From NCBI GenBank assembly GCA_040954595.2, contig CM082598.2:9796001-9860000 (forward strand): a stretch of DNA of 64,000 nt. The letters run 5' to 3'. Below the pieces are notes generated by a model. That model worked only from the letters and a program-made list of their open reading frames with translations, was not told the DNA's origin and did not search any database. How positions within the stretch are numbered: the first letter of the stretch is position 1; every line of letters begins with the position of its first letter. A program made the position numbers and the translations under genes. This document shows positions 42,401-54,400 of the stretch, in pieces. This DNA comes from Balanoglossus misakiensis (Eukaryota; Hemichordata).

Positions 42401-45400
42401 TAAATTGGTCCACCTAAATAAGCTTACTCAGGGCTTGTGTTTGATATTTAATTTTTTACGAGCAGTGCAAGCAAAGAGCCAAATTTTTTTGCATGAAATT
42501 GTATTTGAATTACGTGCAACAAAGTGACAATAGACAAGCAGGCTTTCAGATTAGGAACAACTTGAATGAGTTCTCCCTTCCTGTCTGGCTAGCCCAACAC
42601 AAAAAAATTAAATTCCAAGTATCGTTTACAATGTAGCGAATGAAGTACAGAAACATCATGAAAGAGATTGTGTTGCAAGTGGTTTAGTTTCCTGCTCACT
42701 GTGGGGTGACACAACTCACGGACGACCCTAGTGTGATTGAATTGCTTTATTCAATGGGCTACATGTGCATGGGCGGGACGCCATTACAATGATTGATTGA
42801 ACCCTGCTTAACATAACCGGAAGTCACATAGAACTAGTAACTAGAGGGCGCTAGACTGCCAACATCTCCCCTCCTTTAATGAAAAGAAAAAAACTGGAGA
42901 ACCAACACCTTGCATGCATAACATAGAAAATGCAATTTTTTTTTGTTTTTTTTTGTAGATGGATACTGTAATGTAATGTTCTTTGAGTTCAGTACTGGTA
43001 TCCAATGTTCATTGTGAGGGAAATATTCCTCCTTTTGTATGGAACATTAGTTTAACACAAAATTGTACACAGAACAATAAAGTTTATTGTGAAGTTTGGG
43101 TGGACTACCAAGACTTCACTGCAGGTTTCCAGGGATTATTCTGCCCTTTTGTGGAATAACCTGCTATCATGTCACATAACATAGTCCTTAAATTTGGATG
43201 GAAGTTTAATGGCTCTTGTTCGGGATGTTGTCATAAAGTCCGGACTCTTCTTCAGAGTGAATGACATCGCTGCAGGTGTTTGCTGGGTTGTAGCTGGAGG
43301 AATTTGTGGATTTTCCATCCGTTTCGCTGGGGATGCCGGAACCTCATTGCTTGTAAGCTGATGATCTTTACTGCTGGCGAATTCCTTGGGGCGTTGACCT
43401 CCCTGAGATGTCCCGACGCAGCTGTTGTTTCCAGTGTTGGGCAACATGCTCGGCGTAACGACTGGTGGGAATGTTGGCCCCGGGTTGCGGTATTCTTGGA
43501 TACCGATTGGTGGTGCAGCTGGTCTTATTTGTACTTGATTCCGTCGCACTTGGCCTGATTGAGTTTTGATTGTGTAGGATCTTGCATCATCACGATGAGT
43601 GACCTGACCATATGACCAAGGTTTACCCCTCATATGAGGTGGAGGTTTTACGTACACATGGTTTCCAACGTTGATTGGGGTGTGTTCTGGGCCAGCTGTT
43701 TTATCATATTGCCGTTTGCTGGACACTCGTTTGCTCCTTATTTCTTGAAACACCTTCTCCTGGTCTATTGTTTGTTGTTGGAGTAGATGATCAGATGTTT
43801 GGAGCCGAGTGTGCGTGTCCGACGGAGTAGCATCCGCTGGGCCGGTGAGTAGGTGTGTCCTTTTGGTGGTGTGTTCCTGTAGTTGAGCATGGCCTCGTCA
43901 AGGTTTCCTGATTTCCTCAGCATGGACTTGGAGGTGGCCACTGCTGCTTCTGCCCTTCCATTCCCTTTGGGATGATATGGGGATGACATTGTATGACTGA
44001 ATCCATAGCTGCGTACAAATTCCATGTATTCCTTACTGATGAACTGTGGCCCATTGTCGGTGTGACAAATTCTGGGTACACCGAACCGTGCAAAATGGGC
44101 TTTCGTTTTGTTGATGATGGTGGTGGATAGCGTATCTGGGAGCTCATCAACCTCGATCCAGTCCGAGTAGTGGCACACGGTAACTAAGTAGTTGGTTCCT
44201 TCGAAGGCAAACAAGTCTTAACTAATCAGCTGCCATGGCAGGGTAGGTATGGGCAGTGATTTCATGGGTTCTTTTGGTGCTGTTCTGCCATATTGTGCAC
44301 ATATGCCACATGCTTCACACATATCTTGGATTGCCTTTCGCATCCCAGGCCAGAACAGGACTTCACGAGCCATACGAATATTTGATTCTGCTCCCTGGTG
44401 ATTGGCATGTATTTTGTGAAGCATTTCTGAATGCATGGACTGTGGCACTATAACTAGGTTTCCTTTGTATATTATTCCATTTTGAGTTGTCAGTTCATCT
44501 CTATAGCTCCAGAATGGGTGTAGGATTTCAGGCAAGGACTCTCTCTTGTCTGGCCATCCTGACGTTATCACTGTTTGAAGTGCAGATAGACACGGGTCAT
44601 CTGATGTTTCATCTTGGATGCGTTTTTCTGTGTCTGGTAGTAATCTGGTATTCGGTTTGTAGAACTCAGGTTCCAACTCAGCTCTGAATACCTCAAAGCC
44701 GGTGACTTCACACTCCACTGGCGCTGGGAGTGGTGCTCTGGAGAGGGTATCCGTTAAATGGAGGGATGTGCCTCTTCTGTACGTAACCGTAAAACTATGT
44801 CGTTGTAGGCGCATTAGCGTTCTCTGCAGTCTGGCCGTTGCTTTGTTGAGTGGTTTCTTCATGATTGTTTCTAAGGGCTGGTGGTCTGTGTGTACCACTA
44901 TGTCTGACTTGCCGTACAGCCATTGGTCGAATTTCTCAAATGCGTTGCAAATCGCGAGGCATTCTTTCTCGATTTGTGAGTATCGTTGCTCAGTTGGGCT
45001 CATGCTGCATGAGGTGAAGGCCACTGGCTGTAGTTTTCCATCTTTGTTAGGTTGAAGAATTGCTCCCCCGAGGCCTGCATCACTTGCATCAACCTGTAGT
45101 ACTACTGGTTTCTGTAGATCATAGTACTGCAAGACTGGGGCTGCAGCTATCAGTTGTTTGGCTTTCTTGAAAGCTGCTTCTTGGGTTTCCGACCAGCAAA
45201 ATGGTACTCCATTCTGAGTTAGCATTGTGAGTGGCCGTATTGTTGCGCTCAGATTGTCACAATACGGTGAGAGGTAGTTTATCATGCCGATAAACCGGAA
45301 CAGGCCTGCTTTGTCTTGAGGGCTCGGCATGTCGATGATCGCTGCTACTTTGTCTGGATCGGGTTTCATCCCTTTGTCGGTTATGATGTTGCCAACAAAT

Positions 45401-48400
45401 TTTATCTCTCTACGTTTGAATTTGAGTTTGTCTGGATTGAACTTTATATTTCTTTGTATGGCTCGTTCCATGAGTGCCACAAAGCGGCGGTCGTGGTCTC
45501 GTTCAGCTTCTTCATATGTCTCTCCTTCCCCAAACACAAGGAGGTCGTCTGCTACAATGAGAAGAATTCCTTCAAGGCCTTCTATGGCTGTCATGAGTCT
45601 CATCTGGAATTCTTCTGGTGCACTTGTGATACCAAATGGCAAGCGAAGCCATCTGTATCGTCCGTAGGATGTGTGCATTGTGGTCACATGGAGGACTCTT
45701 TATCGAGAGGGATGTGTAGGAATCCTTCACGTACATCAATGATGGAGAAGCATTTGGCATTGCACAGTTTGTGTAGCTGCTCATTCAGCGTTGGCATCAA
45801 CTGGTATATGGGTCGTAGAATTGCTTTGTTGACTGTTTGACTTGGGTCAATACACACCCTGAACTTGTTTGGAGACTCGCGTATTAAGATGTTGGAGCAC
45901 CAGGGGGTAGGTACATCAACTTTTTCCAATATTCCCTCTGCCACATATTTATCTAGGGCAGCTTTTTCCTTTTCTCGTTTGGCAATAGGTACCCTGTGAA
46001 TAGGCACCTGAATCGGGGATACATCTTGTTTGACCTTGAAGTGCACTGGGGGACCAAGCTCACCTATGTTTTTAAAGTTTTCTGGATATTCTCTGATGAT
46101 GTCCTCTTTCGTGAGCTGGCCCGGTGGGGGCAAATGTCGTTCTGCTGACACGCTAACTGGACGTGATGGTTGTGGTTTGGGTTGGCATTGAGAGGGTGTG
46201 TTGTTGTGTAGTGCTTCGACATGGTTACAGGTCATAGGCGAAGTTGCGTGGGTCAGCTTATTATGAGGTTTCTGCGTTCTGTAGCCAGGTAATTCACTTG
46301 GTTCTGCTTCAGTTACGTTGTATATTGTCTTTGAAAGGGAGAAAACTTCATCAGCCTGAATCTTGACCAGCCCAAGTTTTTCACAGTCTTGTCCTGACAG
46401 CAGGGCAGGTTTGTCTCCCATCACACTGTATGGTAAAACCATAGACCCTAGAGAAAGAAGGACGCGCAACTCCAGGTTTTTCTTGAAACGATGTTCTTTT
46501 GCATAAATTATTTCCGGATAATCCCCAATAATCCAATTTGCAAATAAACTATGTATAAACTAATGCAAAGTCTCACAACATCTCGCAGATCACGAGAAAA
46601 CTGCAACGTGGTTGAACTGCAGCGATCATTTATGGAACACATCTGGACAAGTTAAACACGAATTTGGCACTTCTGAGTCTGACAGCGTCCAAAACAAGCA
46701 TCTTTTGTCCAACAGTCCCGGTATTTGACAAGGCTGTGAGCTAACCGTACTTAGGGTTTCCTGTCGTCAACCATGAGAAACCAAGATGGCGGCCATAGCG
46801 CACACGTGAAAATCCACAAAGTTTGTTTACTAATTGTTTTCGTGAAATCTGTTTCATTTTTCACGCACTGCGAAATAAAATACCCCTAAACCACAATTTT
46901 TGTTTCAATGCTTCACGCAAACATAAAATTATTACGAAAAGTGTCAGCATTACCAAGAAGTATGAGTGCCCAGTCGGACATGCAAAAAACATGGATGATT
47001 TGTTTACAATTTTTAAATGAAGCCTGTGGCACTAGAAATGACCGTTCAACCGACAGCGATCACCAAACCATAATAAATAGCACAGAAAACGTAATACTTT
47101 TTGAATTTTAGAAAAAAACGCAGTGGCTGCTGAAATATAGGAGTGCCAGTTTTGGTTACTGTCGCGCATCACATAGTTGCGTTTATTTGTTGGTGATATG
47201 TTAATGATATGCTAATGACATTGACGCGTGCCAAAGTGGAGATTCACGCGTGCCACCGTCCTAGGTGTTAATTATATGCAAAAGAACATCGTCATACCGA
47301 TAATCCCCAAACCCTTTGATCTTTGCCGCAGTTGCGCGTCCTTCTTTCTCTAGGGTCTATGGTAAAACCTGGAAGGATCATAGTGTTTCGTATCTGTCCT
47401 TCCTTTCACATATCAGGTCAACTTGACCTATGGGCTTCAGTGGCCTTGTGTTTCCATATGGGTACAGCAGATATGGGGAACGTGAAATTGCTGTCTCTGG
47501 GAGTGATGTCTGAAGTGTTCGATCAGATATTGTGTTGCATGTGGCGGCAGTGTCAATCTGAAATTTGACTGGTCTGAATCGTGTACCGCTGTTTGACATT
47601 TTCAGATTCACATAGTACCTCTTTCCCCTGGAGGTTGTGTTCACATTGTGGATTTCTGATGCAAGGGAATATACATTTTGTTGTGGCTGTTCACTTTGGT
47701 ACTCGTCGGTATACGGTGCGTCCGACTGTGTCTCCCATGACTGGAGTTGGTTGACCACTTGAGTGCGCTGTTCTCTGGTGTTGCCCTGTTGAGGTCTCCC
47801 ACTGTTTTGGTTCCTGAAGTTGGTTGAGGTCGGTGTTCTTGGCGCCTGGTTGGTGCGCTGCTGTGCGCGAGCAGGACGGGTTTCTGTTTCCAGGCATACT
47901 CTAGCGAAGTGATCGTTTCCCCCACATCTTGTGCATTTCTTGCCTTTGGCGGGGCAAATTTTCCATGGATGGCTGCTGTTACGTGTTTCGGTTCCTGTTC
48001 TGTGTGATTATATACACTGACAGAGGCGTACTGTCTTAAGAACAACACGTTTAATTAACTACGAACAAGGCGGCCATTTTTAGCCTGAGCAAGAGAGCGC
48101 TCAAAGTACAACTCAACACGCATGCGCAAATATCATTCTGTTAACTGTATGATGAATGTCACGTGACTGCTATCAACAAATACTGCAGCCTGTATTGTTA
48201 CATCCTTTCTCCTTTGAAAAGAAAACAATAAAAGAAAAGCTATTGTCCATGACGTTTCATGAGTCAGTGTCCTGAATATGATTTTGCATGCAAAATGTTA
48301 ACCATAAATTCAACGCGAAACAAATGCGACATAGTCTTTCAAATATACAGGTTTTCTGCTGATTCGTCCAGATCTTGTAGTCTTCAGTGGAATTTCACAA

Positions 48401-51400
48401 CTGGGCTGACTGTCTGGTGGCGGGTCATCAACATCAGCAGCTCTACTGTTGGTCACGGCTACAGGTGACTGGGATGATTTGCATACAATCTTCCTTTCAT
48501 CTGCTCGGTGAGGTGATACAGTCATATCCGGAACAATGGGAATAACTGCATTTGGAACATATGTCTCCTGGGTTTTCTTCAGATGACGACGATTGCGACG
48601 ATACTTTCTACCATCCTCAGTTGTAACTTCATATGAGCGGATGTTGATCTGCTTTTCAACTTCTGCCTTCTTCCAGACTTTCTCTGTCTTTCTGTCTGGC
48701 ATTATGCGAACAACATCTCCTTTGTGCAGTGGGGGCAGATCTTTGGCTCCTCTATTGTAGTACAGTGGAACACCGATTATCCGAACCTGTTGGGCGGGTT
48801 AGATTTTGTTCGGATAATTGATTGTTCGGATAATTGATTTTGGCACGTCCGAACAAAGGAAATTGACCACACCATTGGGGCATGCGTATGTTACGATGTT
48901 TCCCACATGCACATGCATTTTCCATGCACTCACAAAAAGAAGTTGATATAAATAATAAAACACAATTCGTCTTCTTTTATATAAAAGATACATATATTAA
49001 GAGTTCAAAAGGTTATTAAAGAAAGAAAAAAAGACGAAGTCAAAGCTGCAATGTTCTGATCCGTTCAACATCGAATGTGGCCGGTCATCGTACCAAACCA
49101 TGAACGTGCGTAGGCCTTCCATGGCCACGGTAGATTTCGCTAGAGCTGGTGTCTCGTTCTCTTTATCGTCCTAATTTTTCATGCCATGAGTTTATTTCTG
49201 AGAAACAAAGTCGATGATTTCATCATATGTTAATGTTTCGAAGCTGTCATAGTTCTCGCTAGTCTCCAAATCTTCGATGTCAGTGACATTCAAACAGCGC
49301 AAAAACAAGCTCTCCGCACGAGGTGACTTCCGCAAGTGACGTCTTCGCTGTCATTCATATCGGCGCTGCCATGGTCACCGACCGCGACCCGACACGCCTT
49401 CACTGTGTCGCGGAATGAAGTCCATGCGTTTGAAAAGCCGTGTCTTTGATGTTGACACCTCGGACGATCTCCACCGTCTGCTCGCACGAGTCGAAGACGG
49501 GCGATCTCATCCAACCCATGGCTTTCATTTGTATTATCAACGACAGTGCTAAGCTTATTTCGGCGATAAATCTACTTCACACTATCAAAAAATTGACCAA
49601 AGCCGTGCCGACGCGACAAGTGATTTTTCTTGAGTTGACACTTGAGTGTGAAATCCTAGTATTGAATGTTACGATACCCGAAAGTGTGACACTCTGTTGT
49701 CGTAAAATGATTGAAATATTCAATGATAAAGACGTTTTTAACACATCCCACCGCCCTTTACAACAGAAACAATTAGAACTGACCAAAGAAATCTGTCCGA
49801 AATGTCAGTTTTCCTGCGGAAATGTCAAAGACCGCCGAGAAAACAGGTGCTTGGCATGGCTAATTAAATGTTCAGGGACCGTACCCGGGACCGTACCAAA
49901 GCGTTCGGATAATCCGAAATTCGGATAATTGGTGTTCGGATAATCGGTGTTCCACTGTAATGGGCTTGACGGGCTTTACTGTTGTTGATCTGTTTTGCTG
50001 CATTCTCCAATACAGCTGGCTTGAGAAGACTGGCAGTTGTTGGTAACAGGGTCTTCGTTCGTCTGTTCATCAGTCTTTGAGCAGGACTGCTATCCATACC
50101 TTGTGTCGGTGTATTTCTGAAATCAAGAATCGCCAAGTAGGGGTCTGCGTTGGCTATCTTTGCTTTTCTCATGATGTTCTTCGCTGACTTCACTGCATTT
50201 TCTACTTTGCCGTTGCTCTGAGGATATCCTGGGGATGATGTAGTATGCTCAAACTTCCATACTCTGCTGAATTTCTGAAATTCTTCAGCTGTTATCTGGG
50301 GTCCATTGTCTGAAAAACACAGATCGGGTATCCCATGACGAGAAAACTGTGCCTTCAGTTTTCTGACAACTGTCTTTGCGGATGTATCAGGCAAATAGTC
50401 AATTTCCCAGAAGTTGGAGAAATAATCCACTGTGATTAGGTAATCTTTGCCATCAAAGACGAACAGGTCAAAACCTACTTTTGCTGTAGTCTCAACAACA
50501 TTCTTTGTAGACGCTTTGGAGTGTTGTGCAGGGGCTTTCTCAGAATCGCTTCCAGGGGTTTATGATCAGACTGTACGATAACAGGTCTGCCATAGGTATA
50601 TTGATGGAATCTCTCCATGCCGAATACCACTGCGAGTAACTCCTTCTCAATCTGTGCGTATCTGGTCTCTGTATCTGATAGGGCACGACTTGCATATGCA
50701 ACTGGTTGATCTTTCTGTATGAGTGCACAACCGAGACCGGTTTCCGAGGCATCTGCTTGCAAAATAAGATCCTCTTTCTGGTCGTAGTATCTCAATACTG
50801 GGTGTGCAGTAATAAGCTTCTTGACTTCCTCGATGGCTTTATCATGGCAATCTAACCAACACCACTCACTGTCTTTGAGGGTCAGTTTTCTCAGCGGTTC
50901 ACATATTTCACTGAGTCTTGGCAGGAATTTGCTCAAATAGTTGACAAATCCGATGAATCTCTGGATCCCAGCAACATCAGTTGGCTTTGGCATCTCTACA
51001 ACTGCTTTCACCTTTGCTGGATCTGGCTTTAGGCCTTCATCTGTAATGAGGTGTCCTATGAAGGGAACTTGCTTCAACCTCAGTTTGATCTTGTCTTTGT
51101 TGAGCTTCAAATTGCGTTCTCGGCATCTCTGCATAAAAGCTAATAGATTCCTGTCGTGGTCTTCTATGGCTTCATCTAGTGTGTCTCCTACACCATATAG
51201 CAGTATGTCATCCACTATGGACTTTGTGCGTGTCAGACCTTCAATGGCTTGGTCTTGTCTGCGCTGAAACTCTTCAGGCGCGGTAGAAATACCGAAAGGC
51301 ATGCGCAACCAGCGGAACCTTCCGAAAGGGGTGTTGAACGTTGTCAAATGTGAGCTTTCGTCATCAAGTTCAACATGCCAGAATCCATTCTTGGCATCCA

Positions 51401-54400
51401 AAACACTGAACACTTTGGCAAAAATTGCCCAATTCAGGCAATATCTCTTCTATTGTCTGCAATGGGTAGTGGCTTCTCTTCAGGGCTCTGTTTAAATCTC
51501 TGGGATCAAGACAAATTCTCATCTTTCCTGGCTTGAGAACTGTGACTAGACTTGATACCCATGGGGTCGGCTTTGTGACTGGAGCTATGATGTTCAGTTC
51601 AGTGAGTCTATCAAGTTCCTCTTTCAGTTGGTCCTTGATAGCAACTGGAATTTTCCTGGGCGGGTGAACGATTGGTCTGACATTTGGATCTATTTCCAAA
51701 TGATACTTTCCTTCCAGTCGTCCTGTGCCTTCAAACACGTCTGGAAACTCTTTAAGGAGATGATCCTTAGTGACAGGCTTTGAGGTGTCAACGACCCTCT
51801 TTGCCTGACTTGGCTGCTTTTCCTGAACCACCAATATCTGGTCATGCTGGACAGTTACCAAACCCATCTGCTGTATAGCTCGGCTGCCTAGTAGGGGAGT
51901 ATTTGTATCATCATCAATGACTACAAAGTCTACTATGTACTTCTTTCCATTCTTCGGATTCACCATTTTCACTTTGGTTTGTCCTTTGGGCTTCAGTGTT
52001 GTCTTGTTGTACATGGTAAGAAGTCTGCCTGTCTCTGAAAACTTGTAATTATTCAAATTACCAAGCTTCGCCACTGGTATGATGTTGCATGTAGCACCCA
52101 AGTCTAACTGGAATTTCACTGGCTGCTTCTCGATGAGCATAGTTGCGTGAATTTGCTTCGGAAAGCGACTATCGGTCACTTTGTTGACTTGCGGTTCATC
52201 TGGTGACAGTGTTACTGACTGTACTGCTTCATAGTCTTCCCGACTATCTTCTGCTACAGTGCAAACTTTTCCTTGTTTCTTCTTCTTCTGCATACACTGC
52301 GATGCAAAATGATTGTCTTTCTTGCAATTGTGGCACTGCTTGCCATATGCTGGGCACTTTTCTTTGTCTTTAGCATGGCTCTTTCCACAGTATCTGCATT
52401 GTTTACCTTGCTCCGGTTTCTGCTTTGTTTTCTGTGCCTTTGTCCACTTCTTTCTCACTGCATGGACTTCCAATGGAACTTCAATAGTCTTTATGCTTTC
52501 TTTAGACAGCTCCGATGCTCTACATATCTGTATGCATTTGTCAAGGTTGAGGTCTGCTTCTCGTAACAGCCTTTCTCTCAATCTTGAATCACTGATCCCA
52601 CAAATCAGTCGATCTCTGACAAGCGAATCTTGGAGCGTTCCAAAATTGCATGTTGCAGCTAAAATCTTCAAATCTGTAATGTACTTGTCCAAAAGTTCAT
52701 TACCTTCTTGGCTTCGAGTGAAAAACTTGTAGCGCTCTACAGTTTCATTTCTCTTCGGGTTGCAATAATCATCAAATGCTTTGATAAGCTCTGCCAGCTT
52801 GCGATCTTTATCTTCTGTCTCGAAGATTAATGTCTTGTGAACTTCTCTACCCTCTCTTCCAATGAGGTATAGAAACAGCTTGCATTTGTGGCTTTCATCT
52901 TTGCCATCCATCACTAGGTCAACATAGAGTAATAATTCCTCTTTCCATCTTTTCCACACCGCTGCCAAATTCTTGGCTTCGAAATCAAGATTCTCTGGTG
53001 TTTTGATGTGTTCCATGGTTTACAATTGTCTGCCGCAATCGTGTAAACCAATCGAAAGTGTAATACTTTCTGTCCGTAGCTATGCGGGTATTGCGCAATG
53101 ACCGGATGTCACTGACACTTGGGCTATTGTACATGTACTTTCACTGCTCGAAAAAAACAGTTCTTTTCGCTCGGAAAATCCCAAATTCTGCAGCGTGACT
53201 TCAGTTAAGACAGCAAGATTCTTCCGATCTATTGTCTCTAACAGTTCACGGAGGTCTGGAAACAGTGTGCTACTCACTATTTTCAAAGTTCATTGATGTC
53301 CTCGTCAGGTCAACCGTACGTTCGCCAATGTTTATCTCTTAAGGACAAGTGCGCGGTACTTGCCTTTTGCTGGCGTCAACACAGCGAGAGTTGTTTGCGT
53401 ACAATCAAGCTGTTATTTCTGTCAACGTGTCGTCGATCCCGCTTCCGACACCATGTTACGTGTTTCGGTTCCTGTTCTGTGTGATTATATACACTGACAG
53501 AGGTGTACTGTCTTAAGAACAACACGTTTAATTAACTACGAACAAGGCGGCCATTTTTAGCCTGAGCAAGAGAGCGCTCAAAGTACAACTCAACACGCAT
53601 GCGCAAATATCATTCTGTTAACTGTATGATGAATGTCACGTGACTGCTGTCAACAAATACTGCAGCCTGTATTGTTACAGCTGCCACGTCGGTCTCCGCA
53701 CCAGTGGCACGTCCCTGGTTCTCGTTTCAGTCTCATATCACGGTGTTTGGTCCAATTCACCTGTTCCTCGATTCCTCTTGAAGTGTCAACAATTAATTTG
53801 TTTGCCCTTTTAGCGGCCTCAAGTGCTTTGGCATCAGCAACAACATTGGACATAGATTTATTCGAGCCATCTGCTTTTAAATGCGTTTTGAGTAGCTCCG
53901 TACGGATGGCGCTGTCATGTAGACCGAACACGAATTTATCTCTGCACATCTCATCTGCTAGGCCTTCGAACTCACACAGGCTGCCTGCTTGTCGTACTTT
54001 TACTTCCCAGTCTTGTACTGAGTCATGAGAATTTTGGCTCGAGTTCCAAAATTTGAATCTATCAGTCATGAGGGAGCTCCCGGCCGAACCGGTATAATGG
54101 GTGCGGAGCTTTTCCATCCATATCCAGGGTTTGAGTTTATCAGTGGCGGGTATCTGGGGTTCGATTGTGTAGCGTATTACCTGTAGCGTAGGGCTTCATC
54201 GGGCATGGCTGACCTCAGTGCAGCTATCTCGAGTTGGGGCTTCTTATAGTATTCCGACTGTTCATTGTATTGGTCCTTTGTAAGGTCCTGATAGTCAGCT
54301 TGTACGCAGTAGTCATTAAATCGGAGCTCAAAGTTCTTGAAGTTCTCGGATATGTTGCCGAGTAGTTTCAGCTCTGGCCGTTTCAAGTTAGAAGTCATGC

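Larger units (their letters stand above)
47977..53679 (-). mobile_element. inner Ty3/Gypsy LTR retrotransposon (young LTRs, internally deleted)
   Basis: 226-base LTRs (47977-48202 and 53454-53679), each tg...ca and differing at only two sites, bracket minus-strand gag-protease-RT-RNase H-integrase. gctgc flanks the whole element (47972-47976 and 53680-53684), a 5-bp duplication that also splits the outer gag. A tRNA-type primer site abuts the 5' LTR (53435-53453) and a purine tract (aaaggagaaagga) abuts the 3' LTR. Damage: a one-base frameshift in RT, loss of the RNase H C-terminus plus integrase N-terminus, and the DNA transposon at 48763-49957. Confidence 0.96.

Noticed and set aside
45316-45840. 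174-codon + strand ORF across Gypsy pol
   Set aside because: Antisense shadow of the minus-strand RT/RNase H frames.
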